DNA of 64,000 bases from Xenophilus sp. L33 (GCF_009765735.1 NZ_LMUW01000186.1:1-64000), one strand, 5' to 3'; shown: positions 10,101 through 19,918, counted from the first letter of the stretch. A program made the numbers and translations. The notes: generated by a model from the sequence alone, not told the origin.

Positions 10101-10471
10101 CAGTCGACGAAGCGGATGGTCTGGCCACGCCCGCCGTCCCAGCCTGGCAGACCGTCGACGGTGATGCCCAGCAGCAGCAGCTCCGTCGCGGCTTGGTTAG
10201 CCTCGATGAGCTTGGGTCGCGCAATGCGCGTGATCGCCGCAACCGCCTCAGAGATGCGGCCCTCGTCCAGCCAGGGCACGAATGCCCCATCCACCTCGCG
10301 CAAATTAATTTCTGCCAGCTTGGCGCGCAACACGCCTTCCTGGATCACCTCGGTGAAAGTCGTGCGGCCCGTGGCAGCGGGCTCGTCGAGGCTGCCTGAG
10401 ATATGCGTCCAGCCCAGGACTTCCAGTTGCTCGACGAACGGCTTTTCGACGTCTTTGAGTTCCCATCCCAT
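7133..10471 (-). CDS. hsdR: Type I restriction enzyme R subunit
   Basis: HsdR is the motor and nuclease of type I restriction: it translocates DNA by ATP hydrolysis and cuts it at a distance. The 1112-residue protein has an N-terminal PD-(D/E)XK nuclease (PDLVLLVNG, then VVVECKSP near residue 172), a superfamily 2 helicase with HTQGSGKSLTM near residue 340, VLVDEAHRTQ near residue 470 and GFTGTPI, and a long C-terminal region for HsdM contact. It follows hsdS by 16 bp and overlaps the downstream metallopeptidase gene. Length and motifs indicate an intact subunit. Confidence 0.96.
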   Translation of the reverse strand: MGWELKDVEKPFVEQLEVLGWTHISGSLDEPAATGRTTFTEVIQEGVLRAKLAEINLREVDGAFVPWLDEGRISEAVAAITRIARPKLIEANQAATELLLLGITVDGLPGWDGGRGQTIRFVDWDTPENNTFTVVNQYRVDCPPGYNSGKAFIVPDLVLLVNGIPLVVVECKSPSVPESLAEAIDQLRRYSNQRHANYEVEDNEGNEPLFFTNQLLIASSFDEARVGTIGGLFEHFASWKTVTPAREEDVAASLGLAALSEQQRMVAGMLNKANLLDIIRHFTLFMQAGGQTIKVACRYQQFRAVNKAIERLQSGQTRLQDGEHDRRGGVIWHTQGSGKSLTMVFLVRKLRTNAALRRFKVVVVTDRKDLQDQLSATATLTGEVVEVATSTVAVQKLARRKGPGLLFATIQKYRDPDTAGEPGLTEDDIPDGWQDGQMGVKEPAAAAYGVKSAAKTFEVLNEDETILVLVDEAHRTQAGDLHANLLAGLPNCARIGFTGTPIIMGDKKRTHEIFGEFIDRYTIKEAEEDGATVPVLYEGRTAQGAVKNGASLDELFEDLFRDRSAEELEAIKQKYATRGPIFDAPLLIADKARDMLRHYVTSILPNGYKAQVVAYSRLAAVRYVAAFEAARAELLTEVDALPPEDKALDDEALCQRPPKVQAIVQAWRYRATLKNIEFAAVISGSNNDDPAWKQWTDAAANETRIKRFKKPLFHTKPEKTDALAFLVVKSMLLTGFDAPIEGVMYLDRPIREAELLQAIARVNRTGFGKRCGIVVDYYGVAQHLKEALAAYADEDIQGALQSLKDEVPALRDRHLRVVDLFRSRGIELLDDAETCVEVLADERLRAEFTVKLKQFLSSLDMVLPRPEGLPFSKDAKTLSYIYARARNRYKDTPVLGKDVGAKVRKLIDDHVISLGVDPKIPPIALTDAEFDMHLSRQANDRAKASEMEHAIRSHIRKHLDEDPVLFRKLSERLNEILKTLADQWDDLIAALQKIISDMRAGASSDDAGLPDMPEQYVPFLRMLLEAVVGTERPSDEQLLKIRDLTVELVDMIAGELTDTFWEPHKRPAQDALGARIFRTLRTSRVVGPGDVSALKDRILELARANHERLTKA

Positions 10472-10487
10472 GGTCTGGCCCTTCTGT

Positions 10488-11798
10488 TTATTGCGCCAAC
10501 AAGGGCGTGACGCGGATGCGGCCAGTGAGGAGGTCGTCCATCAAGCCAGCCTTTAGCTGCTGAAGCTTTTGCAGATCAATCTCTTCCAGCGCCTGCTCGC
10601 GATCTGCTTGCTCCATAAAGCCAGCGATCAGCTTCTGCTCATCACTACTGGGCCAGCCCATAGAGAATTCGGCCATTTCATTCCGATTGATTTTTGGAAA
10701 GCCGCTTCTCATGGAAACCGACTCTGCGAAGCGCGAGTAGATGTGCCCCAAGATCACAGCCAAAATGAACCTTGGTGCAACGCCATCATTTGGTCTTAGG
10801 GGGTACATGTCGGCACTACACAAACCAAAATGATCTGCCAACACAGCCTTCCGGAGATATGGACGAATCTTGCTATAGATGATGTCGTTTGGAGCGAAAA
10901 CGTATTTACCGGATATGGCGTTTTGGTCAGCTGCGCTGACCTTGGCGATAAGGCGTCCGGTTTGAGCCTCAATATGGTCGGGCGCGACGAGCGTCCAATC
11001 TCTATATGGAGTCCTTCGAGGGTCAACTTGCCCTTCAGGAAAGCTGATCTTGCTTACCAGAGGAGCGACTTCCCATTCCCTTGGAATCCAGCCGCCAGGC
11101 GTCTGTTTGTATAGATCAGGCGCCTGGTTGTAGCAAGGGCGCAGCTCGCCATTGGCCCCCACACCTCGCGTCAGCAGGTCATACAGCAAGCCTTGTTTGA
11201 CCTGCTTCAGCTTTTCGACGATAGCGTCGGTCTGATGGATCGCGGTGTCGAGGGCATCCAGCAACTCGGCGATCTTCAGCTTCTCGGCAGCCGATGGGCT
11301 GGGCACCTTGATGGAGCCAAACTCCGCGCCTGAAATCTCCAAGAAGGTCGTTCCGGACGCGCGACGTACCAGCTCGGGCTTTACCTTTTCGAAGAGGTGG
11401 TAGTAGTAGCTGGCTTCCTCAGGCTTGTTGAAGACGATCGACTTAAAACCTTGGTTTGTCGTCATGGGCACCGCATTGATCACTCGGGCGCCCAGCGTTG
11501 CGCGAGTCGTCACCAGAAGAGATCCGGCTGGGAGCAGATTCGCGCCGCTCCCTGCCCGACCCGATGCGCTGATGTGGTCGATGGTGTCGTGAAGCAGCTT
11601 GGCCGCTTCGCCGCTGACCTCGCCCGGCGTGACCCAGGGTATTGATCCCCGCCAGAAGGAGGGCACCGCACGCGATGGCGTTCCGCCGCCCACCACGGCC
11701 CCGACTTGGGTGATTTCCTTCTGCTCCCAGTCGGCAGGCAACTGCCGCAGGAAGGCTTCGTACTGGTGGCGCGGTGCTACGTTGGGTGTCTCAGACAT
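10488..11798 (-). CDS. hsdS: Type I restriction specificity subunit
   Basis: HsdS sets the split target sequence for both methylation and cutting. The 436-residue protein has two target-recognition domains (about residues 20-175 and 225-390), each followed by a helical spacer. The first spacer ends in [16 protein letters not shown] and the second in [16 protein letters not shown], the paired signature of the family. It starts 8 bp before the hsdM stop. The local base composition (10700-11060) is more AT-rich than the neighbouring genes, as expected for a variable domain acquired by exchange. The recognition site cannot be deduced. Confidence 0.95.
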   Translation of the reverse strand: MSETPNVAPRHQYEAFLRQLPADWEQKEITQVGAVVGGGTPSRAVPSFWRGSIPWVTPGEVSGEAAKLLHDTIDHISASGRAGSGANLLPAGSLLVTTRATLGARVINAVPMTTNQGFKSIVFNKPEEASYYYHLFEKVKPELVRRASGTTFLEISGAEFGSIKVPSPSAAEKLKIAELLDALDTAIHQTDAIVEKLKQVKQGLLYDLLTRGVGANGELRPCYNQAPDLYKQTPGGWIPREWEVAPLVSKISFPEGQVDPRRTPYRDWTLVAPDHIEAQTGRLIAKVSAADQNAISGKYVFAPNDIIYSKIRPYLRKAVLADHFGLCSADMYPLRPNDGVAPRFILAVILGHIYSRFAESVSMRSGFPKINRNEMAEFSMGWPSSDEQKLIAGFMEQADREQALEEIDLQKLQQLKAGLMDDLLTGRIRVTPLLAQ

Positions 11799-14532
11799 AC
11801 TTGAGCCCCTTTAGAAACTGTTGGAGCTGGCTGGCGGCAGCGTCGCGGTCACGCTCGATCTCGGTCAGCGTCACCTTGTACTTGTCCCACCAGTTCTCGA
11901 AGGCCGCCACGATGAGTTGACGCTGGCCGGTGACGTAGCGCTCCACGATCCGCTTCATGTCGTCGTGCAGGATGGTGAGCAGCAACTTGGCTGCGTCCTC
12001 GGGCGCCAGGCCGTCCACGGCCAAGTTGAGGTGGTCGGCGAAAACCTTCTTGTGGTCCGCCAGCTCCTTCTTCACGTCCTTGAGAGCGTTGCGCAGTTCA
12101 TCGAACACGGCGAGCTGGTCCAGGATGGGCTGTAGCGTCGCCACGATGGCTTGCTGCTTCTGAGCCTGGACGAGCAGTTCTGCGTCCTGCGCGGCAATTT
12201 CGGCTTGCAGGGCGGCGATCTCGGACGCATTTGTTTGCTGGATCTTGGGCTTGTCGAGCTTCTTCAGGGCGCTGGCGGTGGCCTTTTTGTCTTTCTCGAT
12301 CGCCTTCACGACCCGGACGATCTCTTTGATCTTGGTCTCAAGGTCCTTCTTCTTGGCCTTGAGCTGGGCTTCATCTACGGCGTCGTCGTCCTCAGCCTCG
12401 GCGGTTTCAGCGTCATCGCCACCTTCTTCTTCACTCGCGTCGCTGGCCTTGATCTGCGCCTCGAGCTCGACCTTCTTGGCTTCCAGTTCCTCGATCTCAT
12501 TGACGAAGTTGCCCATCAGGAACTTGACCAGCTTGTGTTCCAGGGGGCTTTCCTTCTTGGCCTTGTCTTCGAGCGCGGTGACGATGCTGGTGCGCCACGC
12601 ATCGACCACGCCGTGTGAGCCGCGTGCCATCAGGGTGAGGAAGTCGTACTTGGTCTGGTTCCAGAAACCGGCCACGATGCCACGCACCTGGAATGGGTCG
12701 AGCAGCCCAATCTGTTCCAGTGAGCCGCTGAAGCTAGCGAGTAGCTCGTTGCGCAGGGCCACGAAGCTCTGTGCGCCCGCCAGGTCGGTGATGCGCTGGC
12801 TATGGGCTCTCCACCAGGCTTCGAAGGCTGCGCGAATGGCGGCTTCCTTAGCTTGCAGCCCAGCGTTGGACTCGATGGCCGGCTTGAGCTCGGTCTTCGC
12901 GGTGAAGCGGGACTTGAATTCGTAGTAGGCGCTGTCCCGCTCGATGAAGATGTCCGTCGGATTCAGTCCGTGGGCGTCGAACAGGGATTTCTTGTCGGAG
13001 TGCGCCACCTCGGCCTTGGGGACGCCACCCAGCAAATGGGCGCGCACGTCATGCGGCTCGGGCGGTGGAGCGTTGTCGGCATAACGGCGGATGTTGAGGT
13101 TGTAGCCGCTGGCCTTGAGCGTGGTGTTGTCTACGATGGCCGAGAAGCCCGGCTCCTCCTTGTAGGCCTCAAAGGTGGTGACAATCTTCTCGATATGCTC
13201 GGGCATCAAAAAGTTCTGGGCCCGCCCTTGCAAGAACTCGCGATCGGCGTTGATGAATAGCACCTTGCCCTGGCGCTCTTTCGGCTTGCCGCTGACACGC
13301 TCGGCGCCGTTTTGCACTCGTTGGCGCAACACAAGGATGCACGCCGGAATGCCCGTTCCATAGAACAGGAAGGGGGCCACACCGATGACGGCTTCCAAAA
13401 GGTCGTCCTCGATCATGCCGGCACGGATCGTTCGCTCTTCGCCGCCGCGGAATAAAACCCCATGCGGCATGACAGTGGCGATCTGCCCGCCGTCGGCCAG
13501 CACCGCGACCATGTGCTGCAAGAACATTAGATCGGCCTTCTTGGCTCCCAGAGGCACCTCACCGTAGTTGAAGCGCTCCGCGCGGAACTCCGGAGCCCAC
13601 GCGGACTGGCCACTCTGGTCTTTGTCGGGCGTGCCCCATGGTTGTGAAAAGGGAGGGTTTGCCAAGATCCGATCAAAGCGTCGCAATTCCCCGCCCTTGA
13701 CGTGCTGTGGCTTGGCCAAGGTGTCTTCGTTGTGCAGGTCGGCCGTGCTGATGCCATGCAGCAGCATGTTCATTTTGGCAATAGACCAAACAGTGCCACT
13801 GTCTTCTTGGCCGTAAAGGTTCGCTTTGCGGCCTTCCTGTCCTGCCTCGTCGATGTATTCCTTGGCGCAGATCAGCATGCCACCGGAGCCGCAACAAGGG
13901 TCGTAGATGTGATGTTTCAGCTCGGGCTTTACTAGCCGCACCATCATTCGTACCACCGAGCGCGGCGTGTAGAACTCGCCGCCTTTCTTGCCGGCAGAGT
14001 CGGCAAAGTCGCCGATCAGGAACTCGTAGGCGGCACCAAGCAGGTCGGGGAACTCGAAGTCTTCATTGCGTAGACGGTGCAAGCCAAAGTGGTTGATCAG
14101 CGAACGCAGCTTGATGTCGGGAATTTTGCTCTGGCCCACCTTCTTCGTGAAGTTGATGTGCTCCAGCACGTCATAGAGACTGGTGTTGCCTGTTTCCAGC
14201 CCAGCCAAGGCTTTGTTCAGGAAGTCACCGACATTCTGGTGGGCCTCGTTCAGAAGATATTCGTAGCGCGATTGAGGTGGCACCCAGAAGGAACCCTCCT
14301 CCATGTACCAGTCCTTTTGGTTGGCGCTCTCGATGGCTTCAGCTTCGCTCAAGCCCGCCGCCAGTTCCTCCTTGAGGATCTTCTCGCGATGCTGGTTGAA
14401 CACGTCGGAGCAGCGCTTGAGGAACAGCATCCCGAAGATGTATTCCTTGAACTCGGAGGCGTCCATCTTTCCGCGCAGGATGTCGGCGGCTTTGAAGAGG
14501 TGGCGTTCCAGCTGTGGGAGGGTTAAAGGCAT
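11791..14532 (-). CDS. hsdM: Type I modification methyltransferase with long C-terminal coiled-coil extension
   Basis: HsdM methylates adenine in the site chosen by HsdS and protects the host DNA. AdoMet-binding motif I appears as [10 protein letters not shown] near residue 214 and catalytic motif NPPF near residue 290. At 913 residues the protein is several hundred residues longer than a typical HsdM. The extra part contains an acidic stretch ([17 protein letters not shown]) and long lysine/glutamate-rich helices that look like coiled coil. The core resembles N6-adenine methylases of the larger type I subfamilies. It is first of the hsdM-S-R set, 56 bp downstream of the dprA-like gene. Confidence 0.95.
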   Translation of the reverse strand: MPLTLPQLERHLFKAADILRGKMDASEFKEYIFGMLFLKRCSDVFNQHREKILKEELAAGLSEAEAIESANQKDWYMEEGSFWVPPQSRYEYLLNEAHQNVGDFLNKALAGLETGNTSLYDVLEHINFTKKVGQSKIPDIKLRSLINHFGLHRLRNEDFEFPDLLGAAYEFLIGDFADSAGKKGGEFYTPRSVVRMMVRLVKPELKHHIYDPCCGSGGMLICAKEYIDEAGQEGRKANLYGQEDSGTVWSIAKMNMLLHGISTADLHNEDTLAKPQHVKGGELRRFDRILANPPFSQPWGTPDKDQSGQSAWAPEFRAERFNYGEVPLGAKKADLMFLQHMVAVLADGGQIATVMPHGVLFRGGEERTIRAGMIEDDLLEAVIGVAPFLFYGTGIPACILVLRQRVQNGAERVSGKPKERQGKVLFINADREFLQGRAQNFLMPEHIEKIVTTFEAYKEEPGFSAIVDNTTLKASGYNLNIRRYADNAPPPEPHDVRAHLLGGVPKAEVAHSDKKSLFDAHGLNPTDIFIERDSAYYEFKSRFTAKTELKPAIESNAGLQAKEAAIRAAFEAWWRAHSQRITDLAGAQSFVALRNELLASFSGSLEQIGLLDPFQVRGIVAGFWNQTKYDFLTLMARGSHGVVDAWRTSIVTALEDKAKKESPLEHKLVKFLMGNFVNEIEELEAKKVELEAQIKASDASEEEGGDDAETAEAEDDDAVDEAQLKAKKKDLETKIKEIVRVVKAIEKDKKATASALKKLDKPKIQQTNASEIAALQAEIAAQDAELLVQAQKQQAIVATLQPILDQLAVFDELRNALKDVKKELADHKKVFADHLNLAVDGLAPEDAAKLLLTILHDDMKRIVERYVTGQRQLIVAAFENWWDKYKVTLTEIERDRDAAASQLQQFLKGLKYV

Positions 14533-14588
14533 TCAGGAAATCCGGTCTTGTTCGTTCAATCAATCGTGCTGGGGCTTGCAGTCGTCGC

Positions 14589-15992
14589 CTACCCGAAGAG
14601 GCTGGAGGGCTTAACGATGTAGCCCGCTGGCTTCTTCTGTTTTTCGATCGCGCCTTCGTCGACAAGGCGCTGCAGCCACGCCTTGGCTTGCGCGTTGGAA
14701 ACGTCCAGAGCAGCGGCAACCTCGGCGTCCTTCATTGGGGCCTTCAGCAGCAACTGGACGACTTCCCGGACAGCGGCAAACAGCGTATCGGCGGGTGTTG
14801 ATGCTGACGTCAGCAATGGGCTGGCTGCTTGAGGCTTGGCCTCAGCTACCTGCGAGACCAACGGAGCAGCATCTGGCGTTGGATCATCAGGTGCTTCGCT
14901 GGGTGCGGAAATCGGTGGCGGCATTGGCTCAGTCGGCGACTCTTTCGCCGGTGGGGTCTCCGGAACCGCGGGCGGCGTGGGCGCGACCTCGGACGGTCCA
15001 TCACCGGGAAACAGCGCAAGGCCTGACTGTGGCGGCGCCGTCGGAACCAGCGTGGCGACATCGAACACGCCCTCAAAGGAGTCGGCGTCCAGCGGGTTCG
15101 GCCAGGGGAGCGCTCCTTTGCTGCGCAGGGCGTCGAGTCCGGGAGACGACCCGCTCGTCGATCGAACGTACACGGGCACGAACTTGAGCTTGTCCAGCTG
15201 CTCGACAGCACCAGTCCAGGTGCCGCCCTTGTTCAGATCGGAGCTGACAACCAGGGATGCATCGGCAAGAGCGTAGATCAGCTTGTTACGCTGCATCGCA
15301 TTGCCGACGTTGAACCCCGCGCTTGGGTCGTAGGGAGAAAGCAGCACCAGTTGGCCATCGAGCAGCAGGTTGCGGTGCTCGCGGTTCATGGTCGTTTTTT
15401 CCAGGCTGTCCGCGAGGACGCCACTGACCTTGCCGCCCGCTTCGAGCGCACCGCGCATGGCAGCCTGGTCGATACCCTTGGCGCCGCCGGACACGAGCGT
15501 TCTTCCGGCTCGCGCAGCCAATCGGCCCACGGCCATCGTGTAGTCGATCAGCGAATCGTCCACGTGACGAGATCCGACCACGGCGAGACCACCCGACTCC
15601 AGCAGACTCATGTCGCCGCAGCCGTAGATCACTGCCGGGGCGTCTTCGCGCAGGCGCGCCTTCAAGCGGCGCGGGTACTCGGCATCAGCGCGGCTGACCA
15701 CCCAGATGGCGCGCGCTTGCCAGCGTTCGATGACTTGGCTGAGGAGGAAGCCTCGCCCCAGCAAACGCTGCAGACGGGCTTCATCAATCACTGGCTGGCA
15801 GGCACGCAGTAGATCGGCCGCGTCTGGCGACACGAGATCCGCAGGTTGGCGTTGAATTTCCCGCAGATGGCGGGCAAGGCGCTTGTATTCACCGGGCGAC
15901 AAGAGCTCCGATGACGACGTGCCGCGTCCAGCGATCAGCGGCGCCGTCAACAGCAGGATCGCCTGGGTGTTGGGGGACAGGGTGGCAGTCAT
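14589..15992 (-). CDS. DprA-like Rossmann-fold protein with winged-helix C-terminus
   Basis: DprA proteins bind single-stranded DNA and load RecA in transformation; divergent members occur in defence loci. Residues about 110-290 carry the DprA fold, with [17 protein letters not shown] and a nucleotide-contact-like region around [19 protein letters not shown] proline-rich linker (about 315-395) follows, then a winged helix ending [13 protein letters not shown]. At 467 residues it is longer than housekeeping DprA. Its start overlaps the stop of the RecQ-fusion gene (ATGA), so the two are co-translated and probably act together. Partnership of DprA-like and phosphoribosyltransferase proteins is known from the ShosTA defence system; the similarity here is inferred from domain content. 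Confidence 0.88.
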   Translation of the reverse strand: MTATLSPNTQAILLLTAPLIAGRGTSSSELLSPGEYKRLARHLREIQRQPADLVSPDAADLLRACQPVIDEARLQRLLGRGFLLSQVIERWQARAIWVVSRADAEYPRRLKARLREDAPAVIYGCGDMSLLESGGLAVVGSRHVDDSLIDYTMAVGRLAARAGRTLVSGGAKGIDQAAMRGALEAGGKVSGVLADSLEKTTMNREHRNLLLDGQLVLLSPYDPSAGFNVGNAMQRNKLIYALADASLVVSSDLNKGGTWTGAVEQLDKLKFVPVYVRSTSGSSPGLDALRSKGALPWPNPLDADSFEGVFDVATLVPTAPPQSGLALFPGDGPSEVAPTPPAVPETPPAKESPTEPMPPPISAPSEAPDDPTPDAAPLVSQVAEAKPQAASPLLTSASTPADTLFAAVREVVQLLLKAPMKDAEVAAALDVSNAQAKAWLQRLVDEGAIEKQKKPAGYIVKPSSLFG

Positions 15993-18070
15993 TCGTCGTG
16001 CCCCGTCTGAGAGAGTGCCATCGGCCAGACCTCACCACTTCCGCTCTGGCGCAGCAGCCACGCGGCTACGGTCAGCGTCCAGCGTGAGTCAACCATGTCA
16101 TCGACCAAGATCACCGGCCCCTGCGGGATCGGCTGACCGTTGAGTGCCAGCGAGCCGTCGATGTTGCGCGCCTGCTGTGTACTGTTTGCCATCGTCTTCT
16201 GTTCGGGCCTGTCGTCTGTCTTCGCAATTACCATATGAAACGGCAGACCCAGCGCCGCAGCCAAGCGCTCCGCAAAACTCGGGACGAGATCAGGATGACG
16301 GAGCGATGGAACGCACGTCACCCAGGTCGGCTTGGGCTGAGGGTTCCACTCGCAAATCATCTTCACGCAGGCGCCAATCAGGTCGTCGGCGAACTTGCCG
16401 TCGTGATACTTGCCTTGCCGGACCAGTCCGCCCCAGCCGGCGTCACCCCATACGCACAGAGCCTTGCCGGGCTTTGCTTGGTGGCCGGGGGCAATAAATC
16501 CCTTGACGCCGTACTGGGGCATCCCCCCATCAGGCCACTTCTTGCGGGGTTCGATGGGCAGGCTGGTGCGCCGAAGAAACGCAATGGCGTCGCGAACCAG
16601 CGCCTCATTCACTCCAGTGGGCAGCGGGGGAAGCGCGGGCTGGGTGACAACACTTGGATCACCGTCGAGTGCGCCGATCAGGAAACCCATGTGTTCACCG
16701 AAGGGCAGACTAACGTAGTCCTGCATCTGCTGATGTTCGTCACGTCGCAAGGCCGTCAGTCGCTCGGCGCGCGCCCAGAACCCCTCGCTCAGCGTGGCTG
16801 CCGTGAGCTGCCACTTGGTACCTTGTTTGGCGATGGGCGCTGGTGCTTCCAGGGAGAGCAGCGCGATCGTCTTGTCGACGCGCCCCTTGCTCAGGTTGAC
16901 GCGACTCAGCAGCTCGGGGACGGACAGGCCGTTCTCTTCTTCCTCAAGTGCGCCCAAGACGTCGGCGACTTCCTGCCGGGTCGGGAACGCGCTTCGGATG
17001 AACCAGTCGGTGATGTCTGACTCTTCTTGGCCGCTGAGCAGCACGCCGTAGGCGGAGTCCAGCGCGCGCCCGGCACGGCCCACCTGCTGGTAGTACGCAA
17101 CGACGGAACCAGGCATCTGGTAGTGGATGACAAACGCGAGGTCGGGCTTGTCGTAGCCCATGCCCAGCGCCGTCGTTGCGACCAGAGCTTTGACTTCGTT
17201 GTTGAGCAGCGCCTGTTCCAGCGCCTCTCGACGGTCGCCCGTTTCGCCCGTGTAGGCCTCGACATTGAAACCCCGGGTCTTGAGCCAGTCAGCGACTTGG
17301 TTGGCGTCGCGCACCGTCAGCGTGTAGATGATCCCGTGGCCCTGCAGTGTGGCCAGTTGCTCCGCCAGCCAGGCGAGGCGCTCGGCCTGGCTAGGCAAGC
17401 GGATGGTTTGCAGGGAAAGCGAGGTCCGATTCAAGTCGCCTCGCGTCGAGACGTCCAGCTTGGGACCGAGCACGGCAGCAAGGTCCTCCATCACGCGGTT
17501 GTTCGCTGTTGCCGTGGTGGCGAGCAGTCGCAGGTTGGGCGGCAGCGTTTTGACGATCCGCTCCAACAGGCGATAGTGAGGGCGGAAGTCGTGGCCCCAG
17601 TCGGAGATGCAATGTGCCTCGTCGATGACCAGCATCGAAATCTGTGCAGCGATGCCAGCCAGAACCTGCGTGCGGAAGCGCTCGTTCGCCAGGCGCTCGG
17701 GCGAGATCAAGAGAATGTCGATTTCCCCACGAGCCAGCTTGGCCTCGACTTGGGTCCAGTCGTCGACGTTGTCGGAGTTGATCGTGGCAGCGCGAACGCC
17801 CATGCGCTCTGCTGCGGCGATCTGATTCCGCATAAGCGCCAGCAGCGGGGAGATCAGTAGGGCCGGACCGTTGCCGTCGTCGCGCAGAAGCTTCGTCGCG
17901 ATGAAGTAGACGAAGCTCTTTCCCCATCCGGTCTTCTGAACGACCAGCAGGCGGCCACGGCCATCGACGATGTGGCGAATCGCATCTTCTTGGTCTTCAC
18001 GGAAATTGGCGTCGGCGCGTCCCGAGCCGATCCGGAGCAAGTCCAGCGCGCGTTGTGGGTTGTACGTCAT
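15989..18070 (-). CDS. RecQ-type helicase fused to a C-terminal phosphoribosyltransferase-like domain
   Basis: The N-terminal half is a RecQ-family superfamily 2 helicase: Walker A KTGWGKS near residue 46, [19 protein letters not shown] near residue 150, TTATANN, and [10 protein letters not shown] near residue 330. A winged-helix-like segment follows. The cysteines of the usual RecQ zinc module are absent; the corresponding stretch reads [16 protein letters not shown]. The last 150 residues look like a phosphoribosyltransferase, with the PRPP-loop-like sequence [13 protein letters not shown] near residue 655. The 693-residue gene begins just after a 49-residue ORF and overlaps the dprA-like gene, so it heads the operon's enzymatic part. 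Its molecular role is unknown; phage sensing or nucleotide-based immunity is an inference from context. Confidence 0.88.
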   Translation of the reverse strand: MTYNPQRALDLLRIGSGRADANFREDQEDAIRHIVDGRGRLLVVQKTGWGKSFVYFIATKLLRDDGNGPALLISPLLALMRNQIAAAERMGVRAATINSDNVDDWTQVEAKLARGEIDILLISPERLANERFRTQVLAGIAAQISMLVIDEAHCISDWGHDFRPHYRLLERIVKTLPPNLRLLATTATANNRVMEDLAAVLGPKLDVSTRGDLNRTSLSLQTIRLPSQAERLAWLAEQLATLQGHGIIYTLTVRDANQVADWLKTRGFNVEAYTGETGDRREALEQALLNNEVKALVATTALGMGYDKPDLAFVIHYQMPGSVVAYYQQVGRAGRALDSAYGVLLSGQEESDITDWFIRSAFPTRQEVADVLGALEEEENGLSVPELLSRVNLSKGRVDKTIALLSLEAPAPIAKQGTKWQLTAATLSEGFWARAERLTALRRDEHQQMQDYVSLPFGEHMGFLIGALDGDPSVVTQPALPPLPTGVNEALVRDAIAFLRRTSLPIEPRKKWPDGGMPQYGVKGFIAPGHQAKPGKALCVWGDAGWGGLVRQGKYHDGKFADDLIGACVKMICEWNPQPKPTWVTCVPSLRHPDLVPSFAERLAAALGLPFHMVIAKTDDRPEQKTMANSTQQARNIDGSLALNGQPIPQGPVILVDDMVDSRWTLTVAAWLLRQSGSGEVWPMALSQTGHDE

Positions 18071-18074
18071 GTCA

Positions 18075-18224
18075 TCACGCTCCTATATCGACGATTTCCT
18101 GGGTCGGCGTTTTCAATCGCGTGACCGCGTCAGCTTCTTGTTCGTCAATTGATGACTGGGCAAGAAAGCCGACGAGATCCAAGACCTCGTCAAACGCATT
18201 CGGTGCTGTGATCTCTAGTGCCAT
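18075..18224 (-). CDS. 49-residue protein upstream of the RecQ fusion
   Basis: This short frame encodes an acidic 49-residue product (MALEITAPNAFDEVLDLVGF at its start, EIVDIGA at its end). Its stop lies 4 bp before the RecQ-fusion start, and its last codons (GGAGCG) can serve as that gene's ribosome-binding site, so the two are probably coupled. I do not recognise the family. Spacing and codon choice support a real gene, and it could be a small regulator or inhibitor of the helicase/DprA pair, which is a guess. Confidence 0.6.
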   Translation of the reverse strand: MALEITAPNAFDEVLDLVGFLAQSSIDEQEADAVTRLKTPTQEIVDIGA

Positions 18225-18241
18225 TCAGTTTGGTCCCTTAT

Positions 18242-18613
18242 TCATTTCGCAGGCTTCGAGGACTTCCGCGCAGCCTTAGGCAGCTTTCCAGCCTTCATTA
18301 AGGCGGATCGTTCGGGTTGCGCTGCGCGCAGTCGGCCTGGCAAGTAATTGCTGACATCGACCTCGAAGCGCGGATGCCCAAGGCGCTGCATCAGCACCGC
18401 AACTGTCGAGAGGGATGCGAAAGTTCTCGCTCCACCACGAGAGCTTGCGAGTACCGCCTTCCGCTCTCCAAAGTGAACTTCCAGAACGAATCCACCTGTT
18501 TGACCAAGAGCGATCACGTGCGAGATCACGCGGGCTGCAATCAGCTCGCGCAGTGGCGCTTCTTGCAAAAGCGCTATTGCTTGATCGTGAGATTCGCTTG
18601 TAGGCTTTTCCAT
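18242..18613 (-). CDS. Small plasmid protein, possibly ParC-like partition-associated
   Basis: The 123-residue product starts MEKPTSESHDQ at 18613, preceded by GAGG with good spacing; a start at 18643 is also open but lacks such a site. It has a helical N-terminal half, a beta-rich middle (GGFVLEVHFGERKAVLASSR) and a basic tail. It resembles small proteins annotated on betaproteobacterial plasmids as partition-associated ParC-type proteins, recalled from memory and not tested. It appears to be the first gene of the leftward defence string; an AT-rich stretch near 18670-18690 is the nearest promoter candidate. Confidence 0.6.
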   Translation of the reverse strand: MEKPTSESHDQAIALLQEAPLRELIAARVISHVIALGQTGGFVLEVHFGERKAVLASSRGGARTFASLSTVAVLMQRLGHPRFEVDVSNYLPGRLRAAQPERSALMKAGKLPKAARKSSKPAK

Positions 18614-18825
18614 GAATTCCTCAACCTGGAAGGCGAGCCACATATTTTGACCCCTGTACCCACAGGATAGGTCATCATTTTATATGAAGTGATTTACCGA
18701 AAACGCGATAGTGCCGCAGGCCGTGCGTTCGGCTTGGCGCTACTGGGGGCGGGCGCGGAAGGTAGCGCTGACTCATCGATCGGGGGAAAAACCCGGTTCT
18801 TGCTCGTGGTCCGGTGCGAGGAGGC

Positions 18826-19239
18826 TTACGACAGGTCCCAGACTTCGATCACAAGGGAATCCGTCGGCTTGCAAGAGGCAATGCGTTCGACGTAAGCCGT
18901 GAAGTCGCCAATCCAACCGGCAGGCATGAAGTAGTCGTCACCGTGGACGGGGAAGTCACTGTGCGCTGGGGGCTTGCCATTGGCGATGAGCGGGAGCGCC
19001 GCTGCCGCGATCGTGCTGAATCGAGTCGGGTAGCCGTTGCCCGACTCGAATTTCGCTAGTCTGCGCTCGACCAGACGATCAATCCAATCCACACCACCAA
19101 TGCTGCTGCGCCAGGTCGCAAGCGTCCGTACGTCGCCAACCTTCATTGGCTCGTCACCGCCAGCGATCGAAATAACAATGAACCAGCCCAACATTGCCGC
19201 AACCCTCCTCGCCATCGGAAGTGCGACACCGATGGTCAA
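18826..19239 (-). CDS. Hypothetical protein with N-terminal hydrophobic segment
   Basis: The frame encodes up to 137 residues. An internal methionine at 19194 (MLGWFIVISIAGGDEPM) is the more likely start, because the downstream part looks coherent. The N-terminus is hydrophobic; the rest is a mixed soluble domain with LATWRSSIGGVDWIDRLVERRLAKFE in its first half, ending in VIEVWDLS. I do not recognise the family. It is separated from the defence string by about 200 bp and reads in the same direction. Confidence 0.55.
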   Translation of the reverse strand: MTIGVALPMARRVAAMLGWFIVISIAGGDEPMKVGDVRTLATWRSSIGGVDWIDRLVERRLAKFESGNGYPTRFSTIAAAALPLIANGKPPAHSDFPVHGDDYFMPAGWIGDFTAYVERIASCKPTDSLVIEVWDLS

Positions 19240-19283
19240 TGCCTACCCGCACATCAAGGCAGGAGACGTGCTATTTTCTTCCT

Positions 19284-19487
19284 ATGAAGCCGGACAAGAA
19301 ATTCCCAGGGCAAGCAGCTCAATCTGAGCCATCAAGTGGCCGCGGGCAGAGCCCTCTGCTCAACACGAAGTTGCACATGCGTTTGATGCTTGAAGGCGGT
19401 GCAAGGCCGTCGACACTTGCGTCAGCGATGGAGGCACTGGCACGCATCCGTGAGAAGCGAGATGCGCAGGCCCGGAGCAGCAGGTAG
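19284..19487 (+). CDS. Small basic hypothetical protein
   Basis: The 67-residue frame begins MKPDKKFPGQ and ends in a helical segment rich in alanine, glutamate and arginine (ASAMEALARIREKRDAQ). Its codon usage is GC-rich like the surroundings, but no family is recognised and the start is not supported by a strong ribosome-binding site. It may be the first gene of a short rightward unit with the next frame at 19583. Confidence 0.4.
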   Translation: MKPDKKFPGQAAQSEPSSGRGQSPLLNTKLHMRLMLEGGARPSTLASAMEALARIREKRDAQARSSR

Positions 19488-19582
19488 TGAAATCAACAAC
19501 TTACATCAGCCGCAATTGCGGGACTTCGCCGCAATTCACCGCAAAGCGCGGTGCCTTGTGAGAGCTTGAGGTTTTTGAAACC

Positions 19583-19918
19583 ATGTTTTCGCCCCGCGAT
19601 CTCGACCTGAAGAGTTTGGCGCTACACAAGCTGGTCGCGCAGAAAATGCGCTCGGACCCGTCGCTGTTCTTGAAGGCGCGGAACAACCTCGAACGCCTGG
19701 CAGATCGGCACTGCGGTAGTCCCGATCTGTACGCAACAGCTTGGCTTGCTGTATTCGATCAAGGCCTCGACGAGGCCCTCGCTGTCGCGACGTCGGACAC
19801 AGAGCGGGGGCAGTCCATGCGGTCGAGCTCCCCATTTGCGAGCATTTTGAGTGAGAGTGAGCGTCTTGGTTTTCTCAAGGCGTGGGCATCTCGAACCCCG
19901 CGAGGATGCGCCCTGTAA
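19583..19918 (+). CDS. Hypothetical protein, possibly antitoxin-like
   Basis: The 111-residue product begins MFSPRDLDLKSLALHKLVAQ and has a conserved-looking C-terminal block, RSSSPFASILSESERLGFL. Proteins of this size and pattern are found beside toxin-like genes in many bacteria, but I cannot name the family with certainty and no convincing partner gene is visible on either side. The next 280 bp (19919-20198) hold no recognisable gene. Confidence 0.5.
   Translation: MFSPRDLDLKSLALHKLVAQKMRSDPSLFLKARNNLERLADRHCGSPDLYATAWLAVFDQGLDEALAVATSDTERGQSMRSSSPFASILSESERLGFLKAWASRTPRGCAL

Noticed and set aside
8030-10399. A 789-codon open frame on the plus strand.
   Set aside because: It lies wholly opposite hsdR, whose nuclease and helicase motifs are clear. 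The frame is an antisense shadow typical of GC-rich DNA.
7133-18070. BREX or DISARM.
   Set aside because: Neither the PglZ/BrxC set nor the DrmA/DrmB set is present; the methylase, specificity and restriction subunits are those of ordinary type I restriction.
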